This document shows, one piece after another, positions 15,014-23,717 of a stretch of DNA of 64,000 nt. The DNA is taken from positions 1-64,000 of IMG/VR virus record IMGVR_UViG_3300020390_000003. One strand, written 5' to 3'. The DNA comes from a virus. Below the pieces are notes generated by a model. It saw only the letters and a list, made by a program, of their open reading frames with translations. It did no database searches and was not told where the DNA came from. Positions within the stretch are counted from its first letter, which is position 1, and every line of letters begins with the position of its first letter. Position numbers and translations under genes: made by a program.

Positions 15014-18000
15014 ATGCCGCTAACACCAAATATTCCCGGAGGTCAACCAAAACTAGAATCAACCGTTACCGGACTTACAGACGGAAAAGACCAGCAATTT
15101 GAGGTAGCCAAACTCATACAATTGATCAATGAAGCTAATGATGTAAAGCTGCTTAACTTCAAATTTTCTAATGGAAGCATACCAGATGTAAACGCTACAA
15201 CACCGGGATATATGTTTACTGATGCGGCATTAGCAACCGAAGTAACAGAAATTCGTTTGAATAAAATTAGCGCTCAAGATGAAAGCATATCTGAATTACT
15301 TGATTTCATTGAAGCTAATTTTGCAAGAATAGTGCTTAAGTTTTCTAAGCAAGATAACAGCAATGTCATTTTTCAGTACAAAATTACTGCGGTAGCTGAT
15401 TTTGAAAATTACAAAACCTTTACAGTAACTCCATTAAATGCCATCCCAGCAATTGAGTTTTTAAATGGAAGTATTTACAAGTTTACCGCAGACAGCGCTA
15501 CCCTTCAAAAGTTAAGCGAATTAGAAGATGATGTTGAGTTATCTAATAGAACACTTTCAGGAGGGTATGAAGGCACTACACAAGACGTTGTTAATGAAGC
15601 GCAGCGCATTGACAGTGTAAAACTTGAAAAAGGAAATTATACTGGTACAGCAGCAACTTTAAAAGAACAAATTGACGGAATTGTTTTTGAAAGCGCAAAA
15701 ACCTACGACACCTTACAAGATGCCATTGACTTTTATGCAGCTGCAGATCCAAAACCTGCAGACGGCACCGGTTTTAAGGTCTCAAAATTGACAGACCCTG
15801 CAAATGTCGGTAACTATACGTTTCAAAGTGGTGAAGCTAATGGGGTTAGGTTTGAGAGTAGTTTTGGTTTGACTGAATCAGACACAACCAACGACATTAA
15901 TGTTGATGCTGTTGCCAACACGAAAGCGGTAAGGGATGGAATAACTTCAAGAAATCTACTAAAAGACCCATACTATGAGGATTATCAAGACCCAGGTGGC
16001 ACTTGGTATGACCTTCAAAACGGAAATGGAGTAACAGTATCAAATGGAGTTCTAACCCTTGATTCTTTAGTTGCCTCAAATGCTCAAATCGCTCAGACGG
16101 TAGCTGATATTCAAGAGGCTATAATTACAGATAAATACTTTTTCACACTACCTATTTATGTACCTTCTGGCTACACTGGAGATTTAAGGGTTGATATTAA
16201 AGTTTTTGATGCCTCCACAAATTCAGATATAAATCATTTTATTTCCGAATATAAGGTAGGGGCTTGGAATTTTATACCTATTACGGGATTATGGAGTGAT
16301 TCGGGAATTACAGATACTATGACGCAATTTAGGATTGCGATTTATTTGTATGAAGAGGATTTTTCGTTAAGACCTATATCATTATTTAGTGGTAAGGATG
16401 CAACTAATACCATTTACGCAGACCCTGACACTAAAATAAACACTAGGGATTATTATAATTTAATTCCTGACAATACCTTTCAGGATGATATAACATATTT
16501 TCAAGCCGTACCTGCTTTTGGTACTCAAAACGTATCATTATCAAGGGCTACTGACCATCCACACCAATATGGGCGATATTCATTAAAAGCATTAGGTATC
16601 AATGCTGCATCCACGAATAACTATGCGGGGATTTATCAAGATATAACCTCGATTGCAGAAGAAGGTGATATCTTGCAGTTCTATGGTCTTATATACACTG
16701 AAGGCGCGAGTACTTACCTGCAAAGAAGATTTAGGAACGCTTCAAATACCACTATTCAAGAAGTTGGTAATATATCCATAGCGCAAAATCAATGGGTCGA
16801 AGTATCATTTGAAGTTACCGTGCCTGCTAACGGTGTATATGCAAATTTCTTTGTAAGGAACTTCAATCAAAACGATTCAATCTATATCGCAGCGTGGGAT
16901 TTACACCTTAAAAATCCCAAAGGTAAGGCTAAGATAACTTCAAAAAGACCATTAAAAACCAAAGAGGATTTAGCTTACGTTTCCCCTACTGGTGACGATG
17001 ATAATGATGGTACACTAGCTTCGCCATTTGCAACATTTGCTAGAGCTGCAAGTGCTACGGCAAACAGCGCTTTTCCTAAAATTATTTTGCGAGAAGGCGA
17101 TTACAGGGAAAAATTAGACTTTGGAAATTTTAGCGTTTTCACAAAAAAGGTGACTGTTACCAATTATAGGCTCGAAAAAGTCCGTTTCATGGGGTCATTA
17201 TCTATTACAGGCTGGACAAAAACAACAGGATATACAAACGTATATGAGGCCACTTTAAGCAACGCTTTAACCCTGCACGGCTCAAATCTTAATAAGTATG
17301 TGATTTTTGAAGATGGTAACCCGAGTAAGCCAATTACAGAAAGTGAAAGGCATCCATTACAAGCGGGATTAACACACCGTTTGCCTTATACTGAGCTTCT
17401 TAATGAAGATTTCGACACGGATCTAGGAACTACTTTAACGGCTTTGGATGCTTCTGGTGGAGGTCATTATCATGATACGGGGAACAATAAGATTTTTCTA
17501 GTTACTAGTGATAATGACAATCCTGAAACAAATGATTACTCTTATGAATATGCCTATACTTCGGTAGTTGCAAGCCCTACGATTGACAAACATCTAGACC
17601 TTGACCTAATAGGTATTGAAAGTTGGTATGCAAAGGGTAACGGTATGACACTAAGTAACTTTAATAATATTACAAGAAAAAATTGCAGGGTTTTTGGTTC
17701 TACGTCTGACGGTTTTAAGGATAGTGTTAATAGACTTGTCGCATACAGGGATGAAGCAGCAGGTGTAGGTAATGACGGGCAAAACGGACACGTTTATGAT
17801 GTTTCTGGATGGGAAGATTCCGACTTAAGACAAGGTGTAAATCAAGCGTACTATTTCAATTCATGGTGCCACGATAATTATGATGACGGTATGAGCCACC
17901 ACGAACGCGGAGAAGTATTTACCTATGGCGGATTGTACGAGTATAACGGAGATAGGGGTATTGCACCTTCTAACTCCTGTATAATGGAGTGTCACCAACC

Positions 18001-18349
18001 GTTTGTCAGAAAAAATGGACAGTTAGTTGGTGTAGATGGAGGTACGGTAGGTCATGGACTTAGTATTGTAAATGCGCCAGATGCAGGCGATGGAAGATAC
18101 AACTCTTCATTAATAGCTTACGGGGCGCAACTTATTGAAAACACAGTAGGCGCAGCTATTCAGAACACAGCAGGACATAAGATGATACTTGTTGACTGTG
18201 TAGCCAGAGAGAATACTTCTTATAACTACTCAGCAGATGAGGGTGAGATAATAGCCTATAACTGTAAGTCCACACAATCAAGTGGAAACCATAAGGAAGA
18301 AGTAAATGGTGGAGCTGTAACAGTTATAAATGATAATACATTAACATGA
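15014..18349 (+). CDS. Tail fibre/tailspike with right-handed beta-helix domain
   Basis: 1111 residues. The N-terminal part (1-330) has short repeats typical of phage fibre attachment and baseplate-binding regions; residues about 335-640 look like one or two jelly-roll carbohydrate-binding domains (for example ISLFSGKDATNTIYADP, QYGRYSLKALGINAAS). From about 655, YVSPTGDDDNDGTLASPFAT opens a pectate-lyase-like beta-helix that runs to the end. It probably recognises and possibly cleaves a surface polysaccharide of the host. The predicted catalytic residues cannot be assigned from sequence alone. First gene of the late region. Confidence 0.85.
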   Translation: MPLTPNIPGGQPKLESTVTGLTDGKDQQFEVAKLIQLINEANDVKLLNFKFSNGSIPDVNATTPGYMFTDAALATEVTEIRLNKISAQDESISELLDFIEANFARIVLKFSKQDNSNVIFQYKITAVADFENYKTFTVTPLNAIPAIEFLNGSIYKFTADSATLQKLSELEDDVELSNRTLSGGYEGTTQDVVNEAQRIDSVKLEKGNYTGTAATLKEQIDGIVFESAKTYDTLQDAIDFYAAADPKPADGTGFKVSKLTDPANVGNYTFQSGEANGVRFESSFGLTESDTTNDINVDAVANTKAVRDGITSRNLLKDPYYEDYQDPGGTWYDLQNGNGVTVSNGVLTLDSLVASNAQIAQTVADIQEAIITDKYFFTLPIYVPSGYTGDLRVDIKVFDASTNSDINHFISEYKVGAWNFIPITGLWSDSGITDTMTQFRIAIYLYEEDFSLRPISLFSGKDATNTIYADPDTKINTRDYYNLIPDNTFQDDITYFQAVPAFGTQNVSLSRATDHPHQYGRYSLKALGINAASTNNYAGIYQDITSIAEEGDILQFYGLIYTEGASTYLQRRFRNASNTTIQEVGNISIAQNQWVEVSFEVTVPANGVYANFFVRNFNQNDSIYIAAWDLHLKNPKGKAKITSKRPLKTKEDLAYVSPTGDDDNDGTLASPFATFARAASATANSAFPKIILREGDYREKLDFGNFSVFTKKVTVTNYRLEKVRFMGSLSITGWTKTTGYTNVYEATLSNALTLHGSNLNKYVIFEDGNPSKPITESERHPLQAGLTHRLPYTELLNEDFDTDLGTTLTALDASGGGHYHDTGNNKIFLVTSDNDNPETNDYSYEYAYTSVVASPTIDKHLDLDLIGIESWYAKGNGMTLSNFNNITRKNCRVFGSTSDGFKDSVNRLVAYRDEAAGVGNDGQNGHVYDVSGWEDSDLRQGVNQAYYFNSWCHDNYDDGMSHHERGEVFTYGGLYEYNGDRGIAPSNSCIMECHQPFVRKNGQLVGVDGGTVGHGLSIVNAPDAGDGRYNSSLIAYGAQLIENTVGAAIQNTAGHKMILVDCVARENTSYNYSADEGEIIAYNCKSTQSSGNHKEEVNGGAVTVINDNTLT

Positions 18350-18395
18350 ACGCCCTATACACAAATAACGTATTGATTGCTTAAATACATAAGAC

Positions 18396-18851
18396 ATGAT
18401 CTACCAAGATACAAATAGCGGTTTTTTAGTAGTGATCACATTGCTGGCAATTACTTTGGTTTGCTTCAATTTTAGTGCGTATTGCTTTATTTCTTATCGC
18501 ATTATCAAGTCGCAACGCAACAATCCGCATTACAAAAAAACGCCTACGGTTATAGGATTTAACTGGCTATTTATTTCAATCATATTACTGCTATTAGCTT
18601 TCATTATAAATTTCTTTTTCAATGCGTTTTGGATTTTGAATATCACTTCAATCATCGCTTGTGTGATATCGTCATACACCACGCATAAGTATTACAGCCA
18701 AACATCAGTTTTTGAAGAAAAGCAGATACCGGAAGATTTAGTGAAAAAAGAAACTGAAGATTTAAAAAAATCAGTTTTAAGGAAAATACAAAAGTATGAA
18801 GTCGATGATTCTATGTTGAATGAAATGACTACGTACATAAACAAGCATTAA
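18396..18851 (+). CDS. Multi-span membrane protein, possible holin
   Basis: 151 residues. Three or four spans: about 9-35, 53-75 and 79-92, then a charged coiled-coil tail (EDLVKKETEDLKKSVLRKIQ). It lies directly upstream of a single-span protein, an endolysin and a spanin-like lipoprotein, so a holin role is inferred from context. Confidence 0.6.
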   Translation: MIYQDTNSGFLVVITLLAITLVCFNFSAYCFISYRIIKSQRNNPHYKKTPTVIGFNWLFISIILLLLAFIINFFFNAFWILNITSIIACVISSYTTHKYYSQTSVFEEKQIPEDLVKKETEDLKKSVLRKIQKYEVDDSMLNEMTTYINKH

Positions 18852-18852
18852 T

Positions 18853-19209
18853 ATGAGTAACGAACTACTTATAGCACTTTTTGGCGGTGGTTCACTTGCT
18901 GCAATTATTGGTGCGTTAAAACTTCCAGAAACAATTAAAAACTGGAAAGAAGCCAGGCAAATAAAATATGATGGGCTTCAAAAAGAATTAGAAATAGAGC
19001 GCGAGAAAATTAGAGGTTTAGAACTTCAACTTTCATCTAAAAGTAAAGAGTTAGAATTAGAAAAGATGAAAATGATTGAAATAAAAATTTGGTTAAGCGC
19101 TACTATACCAATGATGCGCACACAAAATTCTGACGATCCAAAAACTCTTGAGTTGATCAAAATGATAGAAGATAATATAAAATTTGACGTAACCCCTTCA
19201 AGAACTTAA
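18853..19209 (+). CDS. Single-span coiled-coil membrane protein, lysis cassette
   Basis: 118 residues. N-terminal span LLIALFGGGSLAAIIGALKL followed by a long coiled coil (YDGLQKELEIEREKIRG, LQLSSKSKELELEKMK). It fits a holin or pinholin-type protein, or an accessory of the lysis cassette. It starts two bases after the preceding gene and ends two bases before the endolysin. Confidence 0.65.
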   Translation: MSNELLIALFGGGSLAAIIGALKLPETIKNWKEARQIKYDGLQKELEIEREKIRGLELQLSSKSKELELEKMKMIEIKIWLSATIPMMRTQNSDDPKTLELIKMIEDNIKFDVTPSRT

Positions 19210-19211
19210 TT

Positions 19212-19808
19212 ATGATCACTGAAAAGCTATATGAAGAAATCGCCAAAGATTTAGGTGTAGAGGTTGCAGTAGTAAAAGCGGTTCACGAAGTAGAGGCTGC
19301 TGGAAAGGCGTTTAATGAAAATGGCACTATTGTAATTCTATTTGAAGGGCACAAGTTTTATCAGTTTTTAGAAGATAATGGTAAAGATGCAAAAGCTTTA
19401 TCAAATGAATATCCTACACTTATTTATAAAGTTTGGACGAGAAAGCATTATGGTAAAGGAGACACTTTTGAACAACGACAGATAGAGGAACACAAGCGTT
19501 TTAGGAAAGCACTAGAGATAGATGCTGATGCTGCGTTTAGAGCCACAAGCTTTGGAGCCTTTCAAATTATGGGATTCAACGCAAAATCACTAGGATTTAA
19601 AACTGCTTCAGATTTGTACTACTACTTAAAATCAAGCGAAGCAAATCAATTAAAAGTGTTCGGTATTTTCTGCCAGGTAAACAATTTGGTGAGACACCTG
19701 CGGTCAAAAAATTGGGCTGCTTTTGCCAGAGGCTATAACGGCTCCGGTTACGCTGCTAACAAATACGATGTTAAACTGGCAAAAGCCTATAACAAATTTT
19801 CAAAATGA
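19212..19808 (+). CDS. Endolysin, N-acetylmuramidase family
   Basis: 198 residues, a single N-acetylmuramidase (PF11860-type) domain: VKAVHEVEAAG with the likely catalytic glutamate near residue 26-28, ILFEGHKFYQF, the conserved SFGAFQIMGFN, and FARGYNGSGYA. It hydrolyses the glycan strands of peptidoglycan to release progeny. No signal peptide, so it needs a holin to reach the wall. Overlaps the next gene by 4 bp. Confidence 0.92.
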   Translation: MITEKLYEEIAKDLGVEVAVVKAVHEVEAAGKAFNENGTIVILFEGHKFYQFLEDNGKDAKALSNEYPTLIYKVWTRKHYGKGDTFEQRQIEEHKRFRKALEIDADAAFRATSFGAFQIMGFNAKSLGFKTASDLYYYLKSSEANQLKVFGIFCQVNNLVRHLRSKNWAAFARGYNGSGYAANKYDVKLAKAYNKFSK

Positions 19809-20419
19809 GATTAGTACGCAACATACTTTACTTACTTTTAGTTCTAGCGGTATTGGCCGCAGGAAGTAGTTGCGCCGGTACACGCCAGCGTGACAAATCC
19901 CGTGAGCAGGAAAAAACCAAAACAGAACTTCGCGAACAAATTGAACGTGAGACTTCTGAGCAAAAAGAAAAACTTGAAAACACTACCAAAATAACCAATG
20001 AACAAATCAAAGAGATCGTAAGCAATATTGATTTTGAAAGTATTGATCAAGATAAATATTTTGAACTAAACATTGGTGTAGATGGTAATGGTAATTTGAA
20101 TATCAAAGGCAGAAATGTTCGTGGTTCCAAATCAGAAAAAGAAACCACAGGCAATAAAAGCGATACCACAACTACTACTAAAAAAGAAATATGGCACGCA
20201 GAGGCAAAAGAAGCTATTGACTTAGAACTTGATCAAGAAACCGAAACCGATAATCTGCAAGTGAGTGTTGAAAGCGAAAAAGAAGATTGGTTAGGCAGCT
20301 TGTCGTGGTCCTTGTTTTGGATTGTCGCATTAGTCGTATTGATCGGGATAGCCTATTACAATCGCACATCATTAATAGCAAAAGCAAAAACCATAATTCA
20401 AAAAATCATCGGGAAATGA
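19805..20419 (+). CDS. Candidate unimolecular spanin (lipoprotein with C-terminal membrane anchor)
   Basis: 204 residues. The N-terminus has a signal peptide and lipobox (LAVLAAGSSC, C23), the middle is charged and coiled-coil or strand-rich (EQEKTKTELREQIERETSEQ), and the C-terminus has one membrane span (SLFWIVALVVLIGIAYY, about 168-184) followed by a basic tail. An outer-membrane lipid plus inner-membrane span in one protein is the topology of u-spanins such as T1 gp11, which fuse the two membranes at lysis. Its place right after the endolysin supports this. Similarity to known spanins not tested. Confidence 0.65.
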   Translation: MRLVRNILYLLLVLAVLAAGSSCAGTRQRDKSREQEKTKTELREQIERETSEQKEKLENTTKITNEQIKEIVSNIDFESIDQDKYFELNIGVDGNGNLNIKGRNVRGSKSEKETTGNKSDTTTTTKKEIWHAEAKEAIDLELDQETETDNLQVSVESEKEDWLGSLSWSLFWIVALVVLIGIAYYNRTSLIAKAKTIIQKIIGK

Positions 20420-21045
20420 GAGCACACAAAGATTTTATTGTACATATACCGGAGCGATACCACAATGGCATCAAAACAGAAAACGGCACCAAAATTCATT
20501 TAGATAGTCGGTTTTCCGGTAAAGAGGTTGCCAATACTATTGTTGAAGTAGTTGCGGTACCAATGATCTATAACGGAGATATAAAACCGGGATGCCGATT
20601 GCTCATTGACCCAATTGTAGTCCATACGCAAGAGTTTCAGAAATGGGGTACAGAAGAAAATCACCACTTGGTTGATCGAGATAAAAAGCTGTACAAAATA
20701 GATCCTTCATTAGTGATTTGCTATTCTTTAGAAGGAAGCACACAGTGGCGCGGTTTTGAAGATAATGTGATTTGCGAATATATCAAGCCACCAAAGCAAG
20801 AAGAAAAAGAACTTGAGAAAATCGGTTCAATCTTCATTCCGGATATGACTAAGCCAAAACCTGCAGATGGGCCGGTGGTTAAAATCATTATTGCCAATGA
20901 TGCCCTTAATGATCAAGGTATTTATGAAGATGATGTTGTTTTTTACAAACCTACCGGAGTTTATGAAGTATGGCTGCGTGATCAAAAAGTAGTTGGCTTA
21001 AAAAACAAATACTTACTTGGCAAACTACTAAAAGAGGCGGTATGA
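20416..21045 (+). CDS. Double-domain GroES-like protein
   Basis: 209 residues from the ATG in the CGGGAAATG context, overlapping the spanin stop (ATGA). Residues 1-70 (DFIVHIPERYHNGIKTENGT, then NTIVEVVAVPMIYNGDIKPG) and residues 125-200 (LEKIGSIFIPDM, PVVKIIIANDALNDQGIYEDD) each resemble a GroES barrel; a charged insert lies between them. It sits just upstream of the terminase, which suggests a virion assembly role. The duplication is an inference from pattern only. Confidence 0.6.
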   Translation: MRAHKDFIVHIPERYHNGIKTENGTKIHLDSRFSGKEVANTIVEVVAVPMIYNGDIKPGCRLLIDPIVVHTQEFQKWGTEENHHLVDRDKKLYKIDPSLVICYSLEGSTQWRGFEDNVICEYIKPPKQEEKELEKIGSIFIPDMTKPKPADGPVVKIIIANDALNDQGIYEDDVVFYKPTGVYEVWLRDQKVVGLKNKYLLGKLLKEAV

Positions 21046-21380
21046 AAACGGAGATAGATGTAAAGAAATATCGTAAAGATCAAACTATTAAACTCATTGA
21101 AAAGTATAAGTCACTTATTGATGATGTTTTTGAGGTCTTTGAGGATAATGTTCCGGAAATTGAGGAAGATGAAAAAGAAGATAGCGAAGAAAAAAAACTC
21201 AATCGCATTAAAAAACGAAGCGCCGCTTTAGAACATGTAGATGGCTTCCTACTCAAAATTGAAAACCTGGAACACCATTTAAAAGAAGCTGAAGAAAATA
21301 GTGATGATGAAACCGTCACCACCAAAAAAGAAGAACCCAAGGGTTTTCAACACCCTACAAAAGCACGAGCTAAAAACTAA
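21042..21380 (+). CDS. Acidic coiled-coil protein upstream of the terminase
   Basis: 112 residues, very rich in Glu, Asp and Lys (FEDNVPEIEEDEKEDSEEKK), with a helical hairpin after it. Position directly before the large terminase suggests a small-terminase-like role, but no HTH is visible, so that stays unproven. Overlaps both neighbours by a few bases. Confidence 0.6.
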   Translation: MKTEIDVKKYRKDQTIKLIEKYKSLIDDVFEVFEDNVPEIEEDEKEDSEEKKLNRIKKRSAALEHVDGFLLKIENLEHHLKEAEENSDDETVTTKKEEPKGFQHPTKARAKN

Positions 21381-23716
21381 TGATTTTCTACTTAGGAAAT
21401 AAAGTCGAACTTAATTTAAGACCTTCCGCAAAACGGGATCTTAACCGCCTTGGCCATTGGAAATATGGATACAACAAAGAGCACGATGTTGTAGTCATTT
21501 CTAAAGATGGCACTCTTGGTGATGTGTTTGAAATTATGGGCCTAAGAATTGGCTTGCCCGAAATGCCTAAAAAAGATCAAATCATTAATCATAATAAAAT
21601 TCAGTCACAGCAAAAATTTATGCGTGAGCAAATGCCGGCTGAATTAGAATATGAGGCTATTGATGCGGTTACTTCTCAATTCACGGGAACAGCTCCTCAA
21701 AAACAAGAGCAAATTGACGAGTATTTACAAACGCTGTTTCAAAAGCATTCCAAATATATCAATGAGCAATATCGCAAACGCGAGCAAGGGGTATGGATTT
21801 ACCTTAATGGGAACCCGGTGTATTTAACCGGTACATATTGGTTCGGTATTCAGTGGGTGCGTGAGATTAGCGAATATCCCAAGCTGCGAATCATTCAGAA
21901 CGAGTTGATGATCTATTGGGAAGCTTGTAAAGCAGACTCGCGAAGCTTTGGGATGCAATACGTTAAAAACAGACGTATGGGTGCTTCCCTTATGGCAATT
22001 ATGGAAATGCTTGACGCAGCAACGCTTAATGAAGATAAGCTGCTGGGAATGATTTCTAAAAAAGGGGAAGATGCAAGTAAGATTTTCCGTAGATATATTG
22101 CAGCCTTTAAACGCCTTCCTTCATTTTTCAGACCGGTATGGGATGGTACCAATAACCCTAAAAAGAAACTGAACCTTGAAGAAGCTACCAAGCGTAAATC
22201 TGCAGGTAGTTCAATTTCTATGGGTAATGGTTTGGGTACTATGGTAGAGTGGCACAATACCGATTTGAATGCGATGGATGGGGATGCGATTTTCAGATCG
22301 CTATTAGATGAGTCTGGTAAATATCCTAAAGAGGTGCCTTTCTCAAAATATTGGGGTATTGTAAAAACTTCACATAGAAAAGGTATTATCATCACGGGCA
22401 AGTCAATGGTAGTATCAACGGTGAACGCCCTTAAAAAAGGTGGTGCCGAATACAAAAAAGTTTGGGATAATAGCGACTGCAATCAACGTGACCGCAACGG
22501 ACAAACCAAATCGGGATTATACCGCATTTTCATTCCGGCAAAATATTGTCTTGAAGGTATGTTTGATGAATTTGGTTTTTCTATTGTAGAAGATCCTGAC
22601 AAACCTATCAAAACAGATGAAGGCGTTTATGTAGAATACGGCTCAGAAACGCATTTAAAAAACTCTATTGAAGCCTTACAAGATGATCCCGAAGAACTCA
22701 ACGAATTTATGCGCCAAAACCCCGAGACGATTAAAGATGCGTTTCGTAATGAAAGTGGCGATTGTGAGTTTAATGAGATCAAGCTAGATGAGCAAATTGA
22801 GCATAACAAATGGGAGCTCAACGACACTTATAATTCTGAAACCGGAACGTGGCGTGGCAATGACGATGTAGAACGCGGCAACTTCTCTTGGGAAAACGGT
22901 ATTCGCTTTGGTACCGTGCGTTGGAACCCAGACTCGGAGAAAGGTCGTTTCTTTATTAAAAAAGGTTGCCATCCTCCGCTTGAGTTTAGAAACAAGTATG
23001 AGCAAAAGCGCACCAATGGCGGCGTGCTTGCTAACGCTCCTATTGCCGGGCACATTGGCACCATAGGCGTTGATCCCTATAACCGTAGTAAAAATGCCGA
23101 TGGTCGTGGTTCAAAAGGTGCGATCATTATAAAAACCAAAACGCATACGTGCTCAGAGTTACCGAATAATGCGCAGATCGTAGAATACATAGACCGTCCT
23201 AAAAAGGTTGAGATATTTTTTGAAGATGCTTTAATGGTTGCGATCTATTATAGCCTTCCTATGAATATCGAACTTTCAAACGAGCGTTTTTTACACAAGC
23301 TTAAAGATTGGGGTTTCCGGCATTTTGTAATGAACAACCCGTTTAAGAAAAGCTGGAACGAGTTGTCACCGCAGGAAAAAGAAACCGGTGGTTCGCCACA
23401 GCAGGACGCCAAGATTGGGGAAGCACAGTTTTATGCTACTGAAGCATATATAGAAGATCACATAGGGGTAGCCCGAGACAACAAATATAGAATGCAAGGC
23501 GAAATGGGCGATAATCCATTTACACGAACTTTATATCAATATAAAGAAGTAGACACCTCAAATAGAGGTAAATTTGATGCGTATATTGGCGCCAGTTTAG
23601 CAGACGTAGGTAATCAGCCAAGACGCATACAACAACAAGAACAAGAGCAAAAACGTATAACCGTACCTTTTACCAAGTATGATAATAGTGGTGCTGTTTC
23701 TCAAATAGCTGTATAA
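21380..23716 (+). CDS. terL: Terminase large subunit
   Basis: 778 residues. The ATPase has a Walker A-like VKNRRMGASL (195-204) and Walker B IFRSLLDESG (D310, E311). The RNase H-fold nuclease begins at IGTIGVDPYNR (D565), has E631 in NIELSNERF and a third acidic site in GKFDAYIGASLADVG near the C-terminus. It powers DNA packaging into the prohead and cuts concatemers. A long N-terminal extension of about 130 residues precedes the ATPase. Motif style is like Bacteroidetes podovirus terminases. It ends two bases before the portal gene. Confidence 0.9.
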   Translation: MIFYLGNKVELNLRPSAKRDLNRLGHWKYGYNKEHDVVVISKDGTLGDVFEIMGLRIGLPEMPKKDQIINHNKIQSQQKFMREQMPAELEYEAIDAVTSQFTGTAPQKQEQIDEYLQTLFQKHSKYINEQYRKREQGVWIYLNGNPVYLTGTYWFGIQWVREISEYPKLRIIQNELMIYWEACKADSRSFGMQYVKNRRMGASLMAIMEMLDAATLNEDKLLGMISKKGEDASKIFRRYIAAFKRLPSFFRPVWDGTNNPKKKLNLEEATKRKSAGSSISMGNGLGTMVEWHNTDLNAMDGDAIFRSLLDESGKYPKEVPFSKYWGIVKTSHRKGIIITGKSMVVSTVNALKKGGAEYKKVWDNSDCNQRDRNGQTKSGLYRIFIPAKYCLEGMFDEFGFSIVEDPDKPIKTDEGVYVEYGSETHLKNSIEALQDDPEELNEFMRQNPETIKDAFRNESGDCEFNEIKLDEQIEHNKWELNDTYNSETGTWRGNDDVERGNFSWENGIRFGTVRWNPDSEKGRFFIKKGCHPPLEFRNKYEQKRTNGGVLANAPIAGHIGTIGVDPYNRSKNADGRGSKGAIIIKTKTHTCSELPNNAQIVEYIDRPKKVEIFFEDALMVAIYYSLPMNIELSNERFLHKLKDWGFRHFVMNNPFKKSWNELSPQEKETGGSPQQDAKIGEAQFYATEAYIEDHIGVARDNKYRMQGEMGDNPFTRTLYQYKEVDTSNRGKFDAYIGASLADVGNQPRRIQQQEQEQKRITVPFTKYDNSGAVSQIAV

Positions 23717-23717
23717 G

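Noticed and set aside
21913-22482. Antisense frame of 189 codons in the terminase gene
   Set aside because: Shadow of a strongly coding sense strand; no promoter or domain.
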